Assembly (NCBI RefSeq): GCF_037975245.1
Contig: NC_092564.1
Location: forward strand, 10,704,484 to 10,768,483
From: Apostichopus japonicus
Lineage: Eukaryota > Echinodermata > Holothuroidea > Aspidochirotida > Stichopodidae
Length of the DNA stretch: 64,000 nucleotides
Reading direction: 5' to 3'
The notes under the pieces are model-generated. The model was given only the letters and a program-made list of their open reading frames with translations. It searched no databases and had not been told where the DNA came from. Made by a program: the position numbers and the translations under genes. This document shows, piece by piece, positions 23,166-34,728 of the stretch (within the stretch, counting starts at the first letter, position 1; each line of letters opens with the position of its first letter).

Positions 23166-24784
23166 AGGTCAGTGCACGTATGGCAAGCCGTTTTAACATT
23201 TACCTCGCAATTCGACTTAAGTCGAATACATTTCACTTAAGTGGAATTCAATATCACTTAAGCAGAATACTATTTAACTTACGTGGAATTCTATTTCACT
23301 TAAGTGGAATACCATTCCACTTAAGCTTAATTGTATTTTACTTAAGCTGAATTCATCAACTTGTCACTGCATCTTACTTAAGCTACATCTATTTCACTTA
23401 AGGGGATTGTATTTCACTTAAGTGGAAATGCATTTCACTTAAGTGGAATTGTATTCTACTTAAGTGGATACAATTCCACTTAAGTGGAATGTCCTATTTC
23501 ACTTAAGTGGAATACAATTCCACTTAAGTGGAAATGCATTCCATTTAAGTGAAATGTGATTGGATAGTCTATTTCACTTAAGTGGAATGTGATTGACTAG
23601 TCTATTCCACTTAAGTGGAATTTGATTGGCTAGTAAATTCAACGCCAAACTTTGCCCATGCCTTTGCGCGCCATTATAAACAACTTGCCGCGATACGTGT
23701 ACGTACGTGGTGTCGATATGTGCACAATGAATATCGGCTGTCCATCGGGATCCAGCTAGCACTTAACATCCGTGCAAGGTGAGTACGTACGTACCTGACC
23801 TGGTACTGTACCTGACGAATACCATTACCAAAATAAAGCCATGGCAAATACATTACAAGTGGTTGGAGCTACAGCCGAAAACGCATTGACAAGGGCAAGA
23901 GAACGTATTACTTTTTTTTGGATTTTGGATGGAATCTTTTATTTCGTCAAAAGTTTCACTATCTAAAAAGTTACGAATACTGCCTATGTTACTTTAACAA
24001 GATGTAAGTCGCCTCTGTTGTGCATCATACTGATTGTTCCCCTGTGCAAGTGAGGAAACAACACTTCGAATTGTCTCTAAAAACAACAATTATTTGATCG
24101 CATTCCAGCAATGTTTAGATGTGAATGATTAGCCATAGCCATGATGTACACGTGCAACGAGGATCGACTACATCATCATATGTGTTGAGCAATTGAATGC
24201 GTTACGACGAACATTACCCTAAATTGTATTTATATATAAGCCACATATCAACACTTCCACTTAAGTGGAATTGTATTTTACTTAAGCAGAATAGAATTCC
24301 ACTGAAGTGAAATTGACGAGAAAAAGATATTATTCCACTTTAGTGGAATTGTATTCCATTTAAGTGGAATACAATTCCACTTTAAGTGGAAATGCATTCC
24401 ACTTAAGTGGAATTGTATTTCACTTAAGTGGAAATGCATTTCCACTTAAGTGAAATAGATGGGCTATTTAGCTTAAGTGAAATGTTATTCCACTTAAGTG
24501 GAAATGTATTCCACTTAAGTGAAATACAATTCCACTTAAGTGGAATGCATTTCCACTAAAGTGAAATACAATTCCACTTAAGTGGGAGGCATATCCACTT
24601 AAGTGAAATAGAAATGAAATGGAATTCTACTTAAGGGATATTGAATTCCACTTAAGTGGAATACATTTTACTTAAGTGGAATAACATTTCACTTAAGTAG
24701 AATGTATTCCACTTAAGTGAAATGTATTCGACTTAAGTCTAATTGCGAGGTAAATGTTAAAAGGGCTTGCCATATGCACGACCT
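23166..24784. mobile_element. Foldback-like element with palindrome-array arms
   Basis: The outer ends are inverted repeats of more than 50 bp: TATGGCAAGCC, TTTTAACATTTACCTCGCAA, then GACTTAAGTCGAATACA, mirrored at 24,722-24,775. Between them each arm (about 23,212-23,640 and 24,256-24,750) is made of the palindrome TTCCACTTAAGTGGAA and variants. Successive TTAA centres are about 21 bp apart (for example 23,418, 23,439, 23,460, 23,480, 23,503, 23,524). The arms flank a 0.6-kb unique core. No transposase is present. Foldback elements are the closest known type. No target duplication was found. Confidence 0.75.
23641..23790 (+). promoter_or_regulatory. Promoter-like core within the foldback element
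   Basis: ATTGG (inverted CCAAT, about 23,625), then TATAAAC at about 23,673, then an ATG-containing stretch ending in a good splice donor AAG|GTGAGTACG (about 23,779) occur in the order and spacing of a promoter and first exon. No downstream exon was recognised, so this is only a structural resemblance. Confidence 0.3.
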
Positions 24785-26340
24785 CTAGCATCACTAATAC
24801 ACAGCCCGATCACTAGACTCGTTATCTATCGATGAAGTGGTGTGTTGCCGGATTTTGTCAAGGTTTTGGTACTACGGGCAAAGGTTATTGTTTAAGTTTT
24901 GTAACCCATCGGGAAGCGATAAGAGGGGTGGGGCGTAGGGGTTGTGGGAGTGGGTGGTGGGGCATTTTCACGCAGATTGGAACAATCTCAAGAAGTGATA
25001 GGTGCGTCCGCCTGCCCCCCCCCCCCACGCACTACATGATATTCACAGGAGATGTGCTCAATTCTCCAATCACATGCAGAATTTATTTTTAGATTCATTG
25101 TATGAGTTACGGTACGAGGTTTAGGGTAACTATTAGCATTCAGGTCGGAGTATAACATTTTATCTCTGGATGGCAGTGTCGCATCGAAGGACATATGTCT
25201 AGTGCAGTTCGCATATAGATCCTGGTCTAATACCGAAATGCATCATGTTCCCGACGACTCGGTCGAGTTCGAGACCAGCCACAGTTGCTTTCATAGCACA
25301 ATTGTACAATTGTTATATATATATATATATATTAGTGAGAGAGGAAATATGAAAACGTCAAAATGGAGTTGTCGGTGTAAGGGGTAGGGTGAGGCGCACA
25401 CCCCTTCCAAAATCATCGATCCGTCACTGGCTACACTATGTGTATAATAGGGATCAGCCCTGTAATTATGTCACTGTTCTTTTTTCTCTTCCCAGTTGCT
25501 TGCCCTTTTTTCTACTCCCTCCTTTTCTCCATTTCCTCTATTTCTTCTTTTTCTTTTCCCTTCCTTCCTCCCCTTCTTTCCCCTCTTTTTCCCTTTTTTC
25601 TTCTCTCTTTTTTTCTCGCCTCTATTTCTTACCTGGGGGGCGCACGCCCCCAACGCCCCCCCTAGATACGCGCGCCCCCAACGCCCCCCCTGGATACGCG
25701 CCTGATCAAGGTGGTCAGAATTTGACCCTAAGTGACCTTTGACCTCTTCATAGAACATTCAGTTCTAGTACATTTCTGAGCATGAGGATAATCGCAGCTT
25801 TGATTTTGATGTCGACAAGGATTTCAGGCTTTTGGCAGCTGATGATTCCAATTTACATTTGACCTCTTAACAGAACTGCTCAAAGTGTAATGCTCAGTGA
25901 GGGGGACCTACCACCTAATTATGACATTTTACCGATGCTACAGATATTCACTAAACTAGACTACAAGGTTTTTGTATTTTGGCAGCTGATGACCTCAATT
26001 GACATAACTTCAAAATTTCCATCTGTAAATATGAGAAAATTTTCAACATGATACCCTTGAGAAGGGCACTTTTGAAAACATGCAAGAGAGAATAAAAAAC
26101 CCAGTATTTTTAGGTGCAGGGCAGAGATGGTCTTATGGTATTGCAGAAGTATTCAAGACTATGCATGAAATAAAGATAGATTTCCCCAGAAAAAATTTCT
26201 GCCAAACTATTCCTTAAAATTTAGGAGAGCAGTTTTTTCAAGAGTTTTAAGTACAGCTTCCATAACAGTGTTCTCTATTATATCTCTTGCTATTTATGGT
26301 GATACAAAAATTTACACACATGGTGATACAAAAAAAGAAG
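24785..26340. other. No gene; low-complexity and MITE fragments
   Basis: A C-run lies at 25,014-25,025, a TA repeat at 25,315-25,332 and a pyrimidine-rich tract at 25,470-25,630. The last creates spurious Phe/Ser/Pro-rich frames. At 25,636-25,705 a GC-rich word (GCCCCCAACGCCCCCCCT) repeats twice and is followed by ACGCGCCTG, resembling the end of a small DNA transposon. The remainder is featureless. Confidence 0.45.
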
Positions 26341-26346
26341 TAGAAA

Positions 26347-26366
26347 AGCTTACATATATATACAGT

Positions 26367-26432
<66 letters not shown>
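26347..26432. repeat. TA microsatellite
   Basis: There is a nearly uninterrupted run of TA dinucleotides. Confidence 0.9.
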
Positions 26433-26459
26433 TTTACATATATATATGTACATATAGAT

Positions 26460-26597
26460 AGGGAGTACTCTATTCGATTAAGCCCAAAAGGGTTTCTTAG
26501 TTGACTTCCTTTCACATTTTTTACTTATTTGTACTTTTATTGTCTTGTTCACCTTGTAATACTATGTGATGAAACAAATAATAATAATAAATATATC
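26460..26597 (+). mobile_element. LINE 3' tail with ATA repeats
   Basis: GGGAGTACTCTATTCGATTAAGCCC, then AAAGGGTTTCTTAGTTGACTTCC and a terminal ATAATAATAA run follow the LINE 3' tail plan seen elsewhere in the window, with a different terminal microsatellite. Part of a related CR1/L2-like family. Confidence 0.55.
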
Positions 26598-26623
26598 TTT
26601 TAAGAAGCTGCAACATCGGTGGC

Positions 26624-26841
26624 TCAAAAAGTTTGTGATCCTGAAAGTTTTAGACCGGCAGGTCTTTCTGGTAGCTGGATCGAATCACATTCCGATTCTT
26701 CTTCAACTTTAGTCCTATTTCTAATCCCTTCGGGGGAAACTTCCATCAGCTTGTCATTTTGGATTGATGAAGCGTTCGGCACGTCGCTACCAGAATTGGA
26801 ACAAACTTTTCTGTCTTCTTCTGCCTTCAGGAGGTTATCGT
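26624..26841 (-). CDS. Unrecognised acidic protein, last exon
   Basis: On the minus strand an exon starts after TTACCAG and reads DNLLKAEEDRKVCSNSG, SDVPNASSIQNDKLMEVSPE, then ECDSIQLPERPAGLKLSGSQ and TF before TGA (26,624-26,626). The composition is acidic and serine-rich, like a disordered C-terminal tail. It opens with two bases that complete the one-base phase left by the exon at 26,887-27,075. The implied intron is only 45 nt. No family was recognised. The frame is long and clean enough to be real, but the short intron is a caution. Confidence 0.5.
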
Positions 26842-26886
26842 CTGGTAAGCCTTTCCTGATCTGGTAAGAGTTAGACTGTACTTAAC

Positions 26887-27075
26887 TCGGAGGTGAGATG
26901 GAGGCTTTCATGTCCATAATGAGACTAGAGAAGGGATCTGAATCGGCTACAGGGGCTTGGGATTCCAATTTATTGTCTCTGTCTGATGTTTCGTCATCTT
27001 CCCAAGTCTCTTCCAAATTTAAGTCTTCTGGAGGTCTCTCAGGGAGCTGTTCCATGGTGGACACCATAGGTGGTT
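26887..27075 (-). CDS. Unrecognised acidic protein, internal exon
   Basis: A minus-strand exon of 189 nt lies between a CAG acceptor (27,076-27,078) and a GTTAAGT donor (26,880-26,886). It encodes PPMVSTMEQLPERPPEDLNL, EETWEDDETSDRDNKLES and DPFSSLIMDMKASISPP. The protein segment is strongly acidic and probably disordered, with a WEDDE motif. If the weak donor is not used, the frame ends at a TAA immediately after. The family was not recognised. Confidence 0.55.
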
Positions 27076-27851
27076 CTGTCCATAAAGGAGTATGAAAGAA
27101 AATTACTAGATAGGAATACACAAGCTATGTAAACTAATTTTTAGATTTCTTGACCTTCGACCTCTTTGACGTCATCAATCACGCAGGCATGAGTTAACAT
27201 GGTTAGGCACCCACCCACCAAGCTTGAACTCGACAGGACTTGGGGTCTAGGAGGAGTTTGCGACATACTTAGTTTTGCTCACTCACTCACGCACACAGAC
27301 ATACACACGCACACTCACTTACTCACATTTTTGATGTGGGGTGAAATACAATATCTCATCTCCCTATTCATTACATGAAGGGAGATGAGATCAAAACAAA
27401 CTCAACACAAGGTCACAAACAGTTCTGCTTTACAGCAAGAAATAGATAGTGGTCTACTTTAAAATGCACTGTGCAGTTTTCAGTACAGTCAACTGTTTAT
27501 ATTGTAAATTTAAAAATCATATCGTTTAAGCAGCTTATTTTAGCCGCCCACCCCTCCTCCACTCACCCCCACCCCAAATCGAGTTCTATTAACCTTCCCA
27601 ATCCTTTACAACTTGAGATAGTTTAAAATGTCGTTACCAAGACACAGCGTTACCTTTCAACAAGTTACATTTATGGTAAGTAAACATTCAGTTTGGGATT
27701 ATCCAATAACTTGTCTCAATACATTGCATTTACTTTTCCCAGTCAGTTTCTTATTTTTGAATTGTTTTACAAAAGAATAAAACATAGATAATATGTTGCC
27801 AGCTGACAAAACCTTGCTTAAAATAAAACATGTTTAGAGAGTGAAACTTAC

Positions 27852-27965
27852 TTATGACTGGTTAAAATGTCCCTGTAACTATCGCTACCACTGGACTCCG
27901 TGTTCAGAGATGAGCCATGCTTGTACTCGGACTGAGCCGTAGATCTCCTAAATTTTCTATAGCCA
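27852..27965 (-). CDS. Unrecognised gene, upstream exon
   Basis: A minus-strand exon of 114 nt has a strong donor AA|GTAAGT (27,846-27,851) and an acceptor AAAAAG. It reads GYRKFRRSTAQSEYKHGSSL, then NTESSGSDSYRDILTSH. Basic then serine-rich, it resembles a regulatory tail. It ends in phase 2, which does not match the start of the exon at 27,075, so a further exon between 27.1 and 27.85 kb would be needed if they belong to one gene. Confidence 0.5.
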
Positions 27966-28141
27966 CTTTTTGTGGGGAGAATAAACTGTAGCGGAAGATG
28001 AAAGAAAAGAGGACCAACAATGTAGACAGACAGAGGGTGAAAGAAGAACAAACAAAACACACTCAATGAACGTAAAAATATGTACGTCAGGAAGCAGGTG
28101 GATGGCAAAATACCTCTTGCGGTAATGAGCTTAAAAATCAT

Positions 28142-29036
28142 CCATCACTGATAGCAACAACTGCGGTATGCCTTTTAACCCTTTCAATGCCTTAGGTGCC
28201 CTCTTGATCATCCTACAACTTTATCATCCAAGTCAGGGCTCTAAGATTGTCCAAAATTGCAGCGAAATTTGTGCCAAGAGCCAGTAAATATTGAGCAGCT
28301 GCAGGAAATGTTAAGGTTTTGATGTACAGTTTTCAAAAAACCACTGAAAAAAAAGTTGCTCTTAAAATTCTGTCTATTCTACATGTTTTTTTCTCACTCT
28401 GGAAACCATGCCCCTTGGTGCCTTTCACAAGTGTATGTAAATAGCCTTGTTTTCCTACTAAAACTACAAAGTTGCTGTAGTGCCCCTGCTATCTCAATGA
28501 AAATCAAAGACAATTTCTAATTCTCTCCCTCGAAATAGTGGCTGTGCCCCTCCGGATTCTTAATGAGAGTACATTAACAAACTGGGTACTTAGGTAACAA
28601 CTGCAATTGCTGATTCAAGGCACCAAACTGCATTAAATAAAAGCTTTCAATATATAAATATCTCTGCATCCTACCCTCTTGGTTTCTGTTACAGCTTATT
28701 GTTGCTCCATTTACTGATACTGTTTATATAATAAACTACTTATTATCGACTTTTGTTTTCCAAAATATTCTGTTTTGATTATTCTTGTGTGCAATTACTC
28801 CACCGTAATGTTCAACTACAGTAGTAGCAGTGTGGTCTAACAGTTGAATGTTAAATGGATTCCAGAGGGGTGAGAAAGGTAGGGATTTGGGATGGGTACA
28901 GTGACAGGACTCACAGGAGTAAGGATTGGGGAGTACAACAATTACAGCCCATCATATATGGAGGGACTACGCCTACCTGCGTAAAGAAATATGTTTGTCC
29001 AGACGAAGAACAGATTTATCCTCTAAACTTGACAAA

Positions 29037-29069
<33 letters not shown>
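28142..29069. other. No gene recognised
   Basis: AT-rich sequence. The plus frame at 28,855-29,094 has no recognisable domain and runs into a TA repeat. Confidence 0.45.
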
Positions 29070-29672
29070 CAGGGTTCTGCCCGGGGTGGATTGAGTGCCG
29101 GCAGGACTATCTAAGCTGAGCGCCACCATCGGTTGGCGCGGAGCGTAGAAGAAAATTGTGGGTTTTGGAAACCCACAGATGGCCGGAACGGCCCTTCCCG
29201 AGTATTCTGAGCCACATGTAGACAGCTTTGAAATGAGATCTTATGTCTGGAATTTTTCATAATTAATGAAAAAAGTTAGGACAAAAATCTGGAGCACCAG
29301 AGTACAGACCAGCCGGTGGTGCCTATTAAATAAATCATTCAGGCTGAGATGATAATTTTAGATGGGACAGTTACTTACGACAGTTATGATATACACACTG
29401 AGCGACTAACACTGCTTCTCATGTATCGAGTAGTGAATACAAAATCTGAGTGTAATTTCAGGTACAAATAAAGTCCGATCAACTGCGCGATATCATGCAG
29501 TGAACCTTTGAACAGCGTTTATTACTGCAGTGTTACTGTACGTTCGACCCTCCGGCTATGGAGCTGTTTTTTGGAGTTCCTATCGAAAATAAGTGCCGGT
29601 CGGAAAAGTCACTTAGGCAGATTGTGGCGTGTTCAGCGTGTTGGTCGGGCCCGACCGGCAGCGGCAGAACCC

Positions 29673-29674
<2 letters not shown>
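29070..29674. mobile_element. hAT-like MITE inserted in a TA repeat
   Basis: It begins CAGGGTTCTGCC at 29,070 and ends GGCAGAACCCTG at 29,674, a perfect 12-bp TIR starting CAGGG. Both flanks are TA-repeat sequence, so an 8-bp target duplication (ATATATAT versus TACATATA) cannot be proved. It carries the ACTATCTAAGC-GAGCGCCACCA and GGTTGGCGCGGAGCGTAGA block found in the 19.8-kb element. No transposase. Confidence 0.65.
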
Positions 29675-29892
<218 letters not shown>

Positions 29893-29938
29893 GTAGTTCG
29901 TGGAATAGCGACCCATACTTTATTACAGATCAGTACGC

Positions 29939-29977
29939 CTGACGATTGCTGTACAACCACTTGTACAAGAGTGAAAC
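29939..29977 (+). ncRNA. Hammerhead-like motif in the left end repeat
   Basis: CTGACGA is followed by an inverted repeat TGTACAA/TTGTACA and then GAAAC. This matches the core order of hammerhead ribozymes (CUGANGA, stem II, GAAA), which are known in Penelope-like element ends. The right end repeat has CTGGCGA and lacks the stem, so that copy would be inactive. Stems I and III were not resolved. Confidence 0.45.
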
Positions 29978-30172
29978 TCTGATTAGCAATGGACTCTTAA
30001 TAATTTAATGTTTTTTACAATATATATATATCAATATATATATATCATGCTCTACTTCGGTATTGAGCCCTCTCAACGTTGATAGTATTTTAGCTATATT
30101 TTATAGTTTGGCTCCTGAACCTTGGTTGAGCCTCTACTTACTAACAGCAGTACATGCTTTTACAGCTTAGTA

Positions 30173-32340
30173 TGGAACGATACAACATGAACTACTCGGG
30201 CAAGAACATTCCTTTGCCATCAACTAGAGAATACTTGAAAAGACTGCTAGAGATGACAGAGAAGCCGATAAACGGATGCGATGGAGAGCATTATTTATCC
30301 TGGCCGACACTGACACCGATGCGGAAACGAGTGACACCAGCCGTGACGAGGACAACACCGCCACCACCGATGCATACGGGCTAAAATCGAGATGCGTCCC
30401 ACCACAAATCCTGGAGTTGGTCTCATTCGAGTCCGATATGCTGGGAATGGTCGAGAACATTAAGTTCAAGGAAGTGACGGAGAAGTTCCTGTCCAACCTC
30501 AAGAAGGACATAGAAAACATCACATCCTCTAAAGAAATCTTCGTAGAGGCGGACAAAACCAGGAACATGTACAAGATGGACCCCGCCAAATATGGTGGGT
30601 TGCTAACTGTAAACATATCTCAGAAATACAAATATGCGGACCGCAACACCGCCACCGAAGTAGACAATGAATACACAAGTCTAGCTGACAAACTAAAAAT
30701 AGGTAACCGAATAAATAAAACTGGACCCAAAACGGCTTTCGTGACAATCAAGGACCACAAAGAAATTTTTCAAGATAACACAAAATGCAGGCTAATAAAC
30801 ACAAAAAAAACCTGAAATGGGACGAGTGAGCAAGGCCATGCTTGACCACATAAATGCAAACATACCACAAGCGTACTGGAATGGATTAAAAATATACAGG
30901 AAAAGAGCAGTCTCACCTTTCTGGTCTTCGATATTGTTGATTTTTACCCTGCAATAAGCAAGGATCTCATACACAAATGTCTAGCATGGGCCAAAGCATA
31001 CACCAGAATCAGTGGTACTGAATACAAGACTATCATGCACGCAAGGCGATCTCTCCTTCACGATCACAAGGGCAAAAGAGAAGAGAGACACAGGTAACCA
31101 ATTCCACGTCTCAATGGGTGCATTTGACAAAGCGGAAGTTTGTAAATTGGTGGGACTATTCATTTTGAACCAACTGGAGAAAAACCCTGATATCACTGGT
31201 TTGGGACTATACAGGGACGATGGGATACCAGTAATGAGGTCATGCTCAGGCAGCAAAGCAGACAGAATACGAAAAGCCCTAATCAAGACCGTTCATACAT
31301 GTGGACTAAAAATCACTGTCCAAACGAACTTGAAAACAGTCAACTTCCTTGACGTCACTTTGAACATGAATACCAGCGAGTACCAGCCCTACAGAAAACC
31401 AAACAACGAACCAATCTACATAAGCCAACACTCGAACCACCCGCCCGCAATAATAAAGAACATACCGCCAGCCATCGAAAGAACAGTTTCTGGTCTATCA
31501 TCTAACCAGGACACATTCAAGAAAGCAGCACCCACCTACAATCATGCCCTCCGGTCAGCTGGATACAACTATACTATCAAATACCAAAACAAGGAAAACA
31601 AAAACACCAAACAGAACAAGAAACGCAGGTCAAGAAAAATCACATGGTACAACCCCACATACAGCAAAAACGTAAAGACCAACTTTGCAGCGGACTTCCT
31701 AAAACTCATCGACAAGCAATTCCCACAGACCAACAAGCTACACAAAATCTTCAACTGATCAACAGTCAAAATAAAGTTACAGCTGTATGAGAAACATACA
31801 ACAGATCATCAAGTCACACAACTCAAAGGTCATGAAAGAAACGAGCCAACCCCCCCAGGAAAAGGCATGCAACTGCCGAGAAGTAGACAGTTGCTCACTT
31901 CGCGGCAACTGCTTGTTAATGACGTCATTTACAAAGCCACCGTCACGTCAGGAACCGACAACGCGTCATACATAGGCCTCGCGAGCGGAGAATTTAAGAA
32001 GAGATACAACAACCACACCAAATCATTCCAACATGACCGATATAAGAAAGAAACGGAACTCTCTGAACACATCTGGCAACTCAAGGAGAAAAAAGCTGAA
32101 TATTCAATACACTGGCAAATTGTGTCACAGTCCAGACGCACAAGCGGCAGTCTGGTCTATGCAATCTTTGCAAAGAAAAGCTCCAAATTACCACCCTCAA
32201 ATGCAACACGCTCAACTAGAGAAGCGAGCGCATCTCTACCTGTAGACATGGCAACAGACACAAAAGGAAACCACCCAGCCGTGTCAAACCCAAATGGTAG
32301 TTCGTGGAATAGCAACCCATACTTTATTACGGATCAGTAG
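30173..32340 (+). pseudogene. Penelope-like RT and GIY-YIG protein, frameshifted
   Basis: A possible splice acceptor (TTTTACAG) precedes MERYNMNYSGKNIPLPS at 30,173. Regions in order are: N-terminal KRMRWRALF; TAFVTIKDHKE and CRLIN; FLVFDIVDFYPAIS (RT motif A, about 30,915); GNQFHVSMGAFDKAEVCKLV; YRDDGIP (intact RT catalytic Asp pair, about 31,210); and NFLDVTLNM. After the RT come a cysteine-rich linker CNCREVDSCSLRGNC (about 31,868) and a GIY-YIG domain with VIYKATV, SYIGLASGEFKKRYNNHTKS and TELSEHIWQLKEK. At least five frame changes (about 30,265, 30,808, 30,865, 31,090, 31,920) and a stop at 31,756 disable it. The gene is read from RNA to DNA at nicked targets in active relatives. Confidence 0.85.
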
Positions 32341-32396
32341 GCCTGGCGATCGCTGAACTCCGAGCAGCAATGGACTCAAAATAGTTAATGTTTATT

Positions 32397-32400
<4 letters not shown>

Positions 32401-32446
<46 letters not shown>

Positions 32447-33540
32447 AGTAATGCCGTATTATATTCAGATTACTCATACACCTCGTGTATATAGGTTATG
32501 CATGACATATTTGCATATCATATATTTATAAATAGTAACTAATGTATATGTTACTATAATCATTAAAAATATATTTTTGTCCGGCATCGCTTTCTGTATG
32601 ATGTTGTAACGTTCGGCAAGCTCATAAACATATATATATTATAAATATTAGACACTGGTTTTCGTAGGTGGGAGTATACAAATGTATGAACGGGGCGGCT
32701 GTCAGCAGTGCACGAGGAAGCACATACAAATAACTTTCACCCACATAGGGCCCCGCTAGTAACGCAGAAAATACACATGATGTTGAGGAATCTGCGCGCA
32801 AGTATTAAATCAGCATCATTTCGAGCGTGAGCAAATATGATTTTTTTTGTCTCTGGTTGAAAGGTTAGCAGAGCTTGTCACAAAACAAGTTTTGAAGGTC
32901 ATCGGGAAAAATTAGTTTCAAGGTTGAGCCTGAACTTAAGAATTGTTTCAAAGTTACTTGTTAGGCTCACTTTATTGTAAGTTGGGCCCACTATTAGTAT
33001 CTGTCGAATGCAAGTCCGGTCTTGAGATAGTTAATCCAGCGTAACGTTGCAGCATTAAATCGCTCCTTGTGATTATTAGAGCTGTTTGGCAATGATATAG
33101 TGTGAGTTTACAGTATTAAACTGTTTACCTATTTTAGCCATGTATATCCTACCATGTAGTCACACAGTGTCTGTATAATATGTCTTCTTTCTCTGTCATT
33201 AGGTATTCTTTCTGCTGTTAGTCTTCCCTCAAGCACTACTAGCAGCCTTGGAATTTTGAACTTCTTTGGCCATTAATTCCTATTTTGATAGAAAACAAAC
33301 AAAATACACTGTTGATTGTTCATAGTTTCAACTTATCAAATATAGTTTCTGTGATTCAACTAATGGCATTCTATGCTGACCAAATGATGGTAAAATAAAA
33401 GTACTAACAAGTTATTAAATTGTTTGTTAACAGGTGTTGGACTTCTGAAAATGTTTATGATTCTTATGCGGTCAAATAAAATGTCCTACACATAGACACA
33501 CAATATTGCTCAACCAATTGCTGAATACTAGTCGGCATGA
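32401..33540. other. TA repeat (32,400-32,446), then no gene
   Basis: A TA microsatellite directly follows the Penelope-like right end. The remainder is AT-rich, without recognisable genes or elements. Confidence 0.5.
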
Positions 33541-33566
33541 ATAAAGGGTCTGTGGTAGTATACACC

Positions 33567-34082
33567 TATTAAATGCCCCAATACACGCTAAATCAAAAAG
33601 TAATGTGATCCCTTAATCTATTTAGCTCTCACAAGCTTAATGCAACCAATAACTGGATAGCTGACAAGTTGGCCATTCATAGCACCCTCAATTTTCTATA
33701 TCATAACCATGCAGGTTGCTTGTTTACTATGAGAGACTGAAGTTTTCCTCACTTGTAAACAAACCTCTTTACTCAGCAGAAATCAATTTTTGTATGCTGT
33801 TCCAGGGAGGCCTAAATTGGTCTAAACTTACCTCAACTGACCAAATTTTTGTATCACTTGTACTCTCTTTCATGCTCCTTAACATCTCTGCCAAGAAAAC
33901 ACCAGACCCTAATTGATAACATATCAAGAAAGTTGTTCTCCTGTTGCTTTTTCTGAATGAGAACACTTGTGGTGGATTGATGTAAATGCTAATAGGATTA
34001 TGCCATCTTAACTAACAATTGAAATTTTTTAGACTCCACATTAAACCTCTTTTAATGATTGTTTGAGAAGTTGTGACTTACA
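33567..34082. repeat. TTAA-block repeat family, copy 1
   Basis: It begins GGTAGTATACACC-TATTAAA. It contains TCACTTGTAAACAAACCTCTTTACTCAGC and CCAGGGAGGCCTAAA words, and near its right side reads GCTAATAGGATTATGCCATC|TTAA. The left start and the right word are inverted repeats (GGTGGCATACTCC-like) next to TTAA. The same block occurs at 40.63, 45.44, 47.02 and 54.33 kb. Homology between copies continues past the TTAA, so the true element end is uncertain. Confidence 0.6.
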
Positions 34083-34728
34083 CCCAGGGACGTGGCTAGA
34101 GGGGGGGGGGGGGGGTGTCTCACCCCCGAACTTGATAAAACTGACGATAGTTGGAAAATTGGAGTGCGACAGTTGGAATTTCCGACTGTCGCACTACAGT
34201 TTATCTAGGCCTATTCATATATTCCTGTGATTGTGAATGACCTAAAAATTGAAAAATTTCGGTCAAAATTGGCCTTTAATCAGTCATATATACCACGTTT
34301 GTCTTGCCACTTTCATAAATTGTATCTCGCGATTCTTATACTCCACCACACAAAACTTGGTATGATTTTGAATACTCCACAAAAATGCCTAATAGAACTA
34401 CCGTCATAGGCGTAGGGCTCAATATGATTTGGGGGGGCTGATTTGGGAAATATATAGCCAAAATTGTTCATGTTTCGCGTGTTACACATGTCAATGTGCA
34501 TATCATATAGTCATGCACCGGTTTTTACATCGCATGCCAATAACATGCAATCATATGCTGTGTTATTACCTTTCCATATTGGTTAGAATTATTGGGGAAG
34601 TCAATACAATATTTATGGTAATAATAATATCAGTTTAACCATTGAAAAACACATTGCAAATTATCTTTCTTTCAGTAGGTAAAAAACATTTGGTTGGGGA
34701 GGCTAATAACTTTGTGAAGTGAGCGCCA
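34083..34728. other. MITE fragments with G-runs
   Basis: GGGACGTGGCTAGAGGGG (34,087) and GGCGTAGGG...GGGGGGGCTG (34,408-34,440) resemble the ends of small DNA transposons. No gene is seen. Confidence 0.35.

Noticed and set aside
25389-25758. Pro/Phe-rich plus frames and Lys/Glu-rich minus frame
   Set aside because: A pyrimidine-rich tract gives open frames in several phases; no domain is visible.
33567-34010. Definite 430-bp MITE bounded by TTAA
   Set aside because: Copies keep similarity beyond the right TTAA, so the boundary is unproven; reported only as a repeat block.
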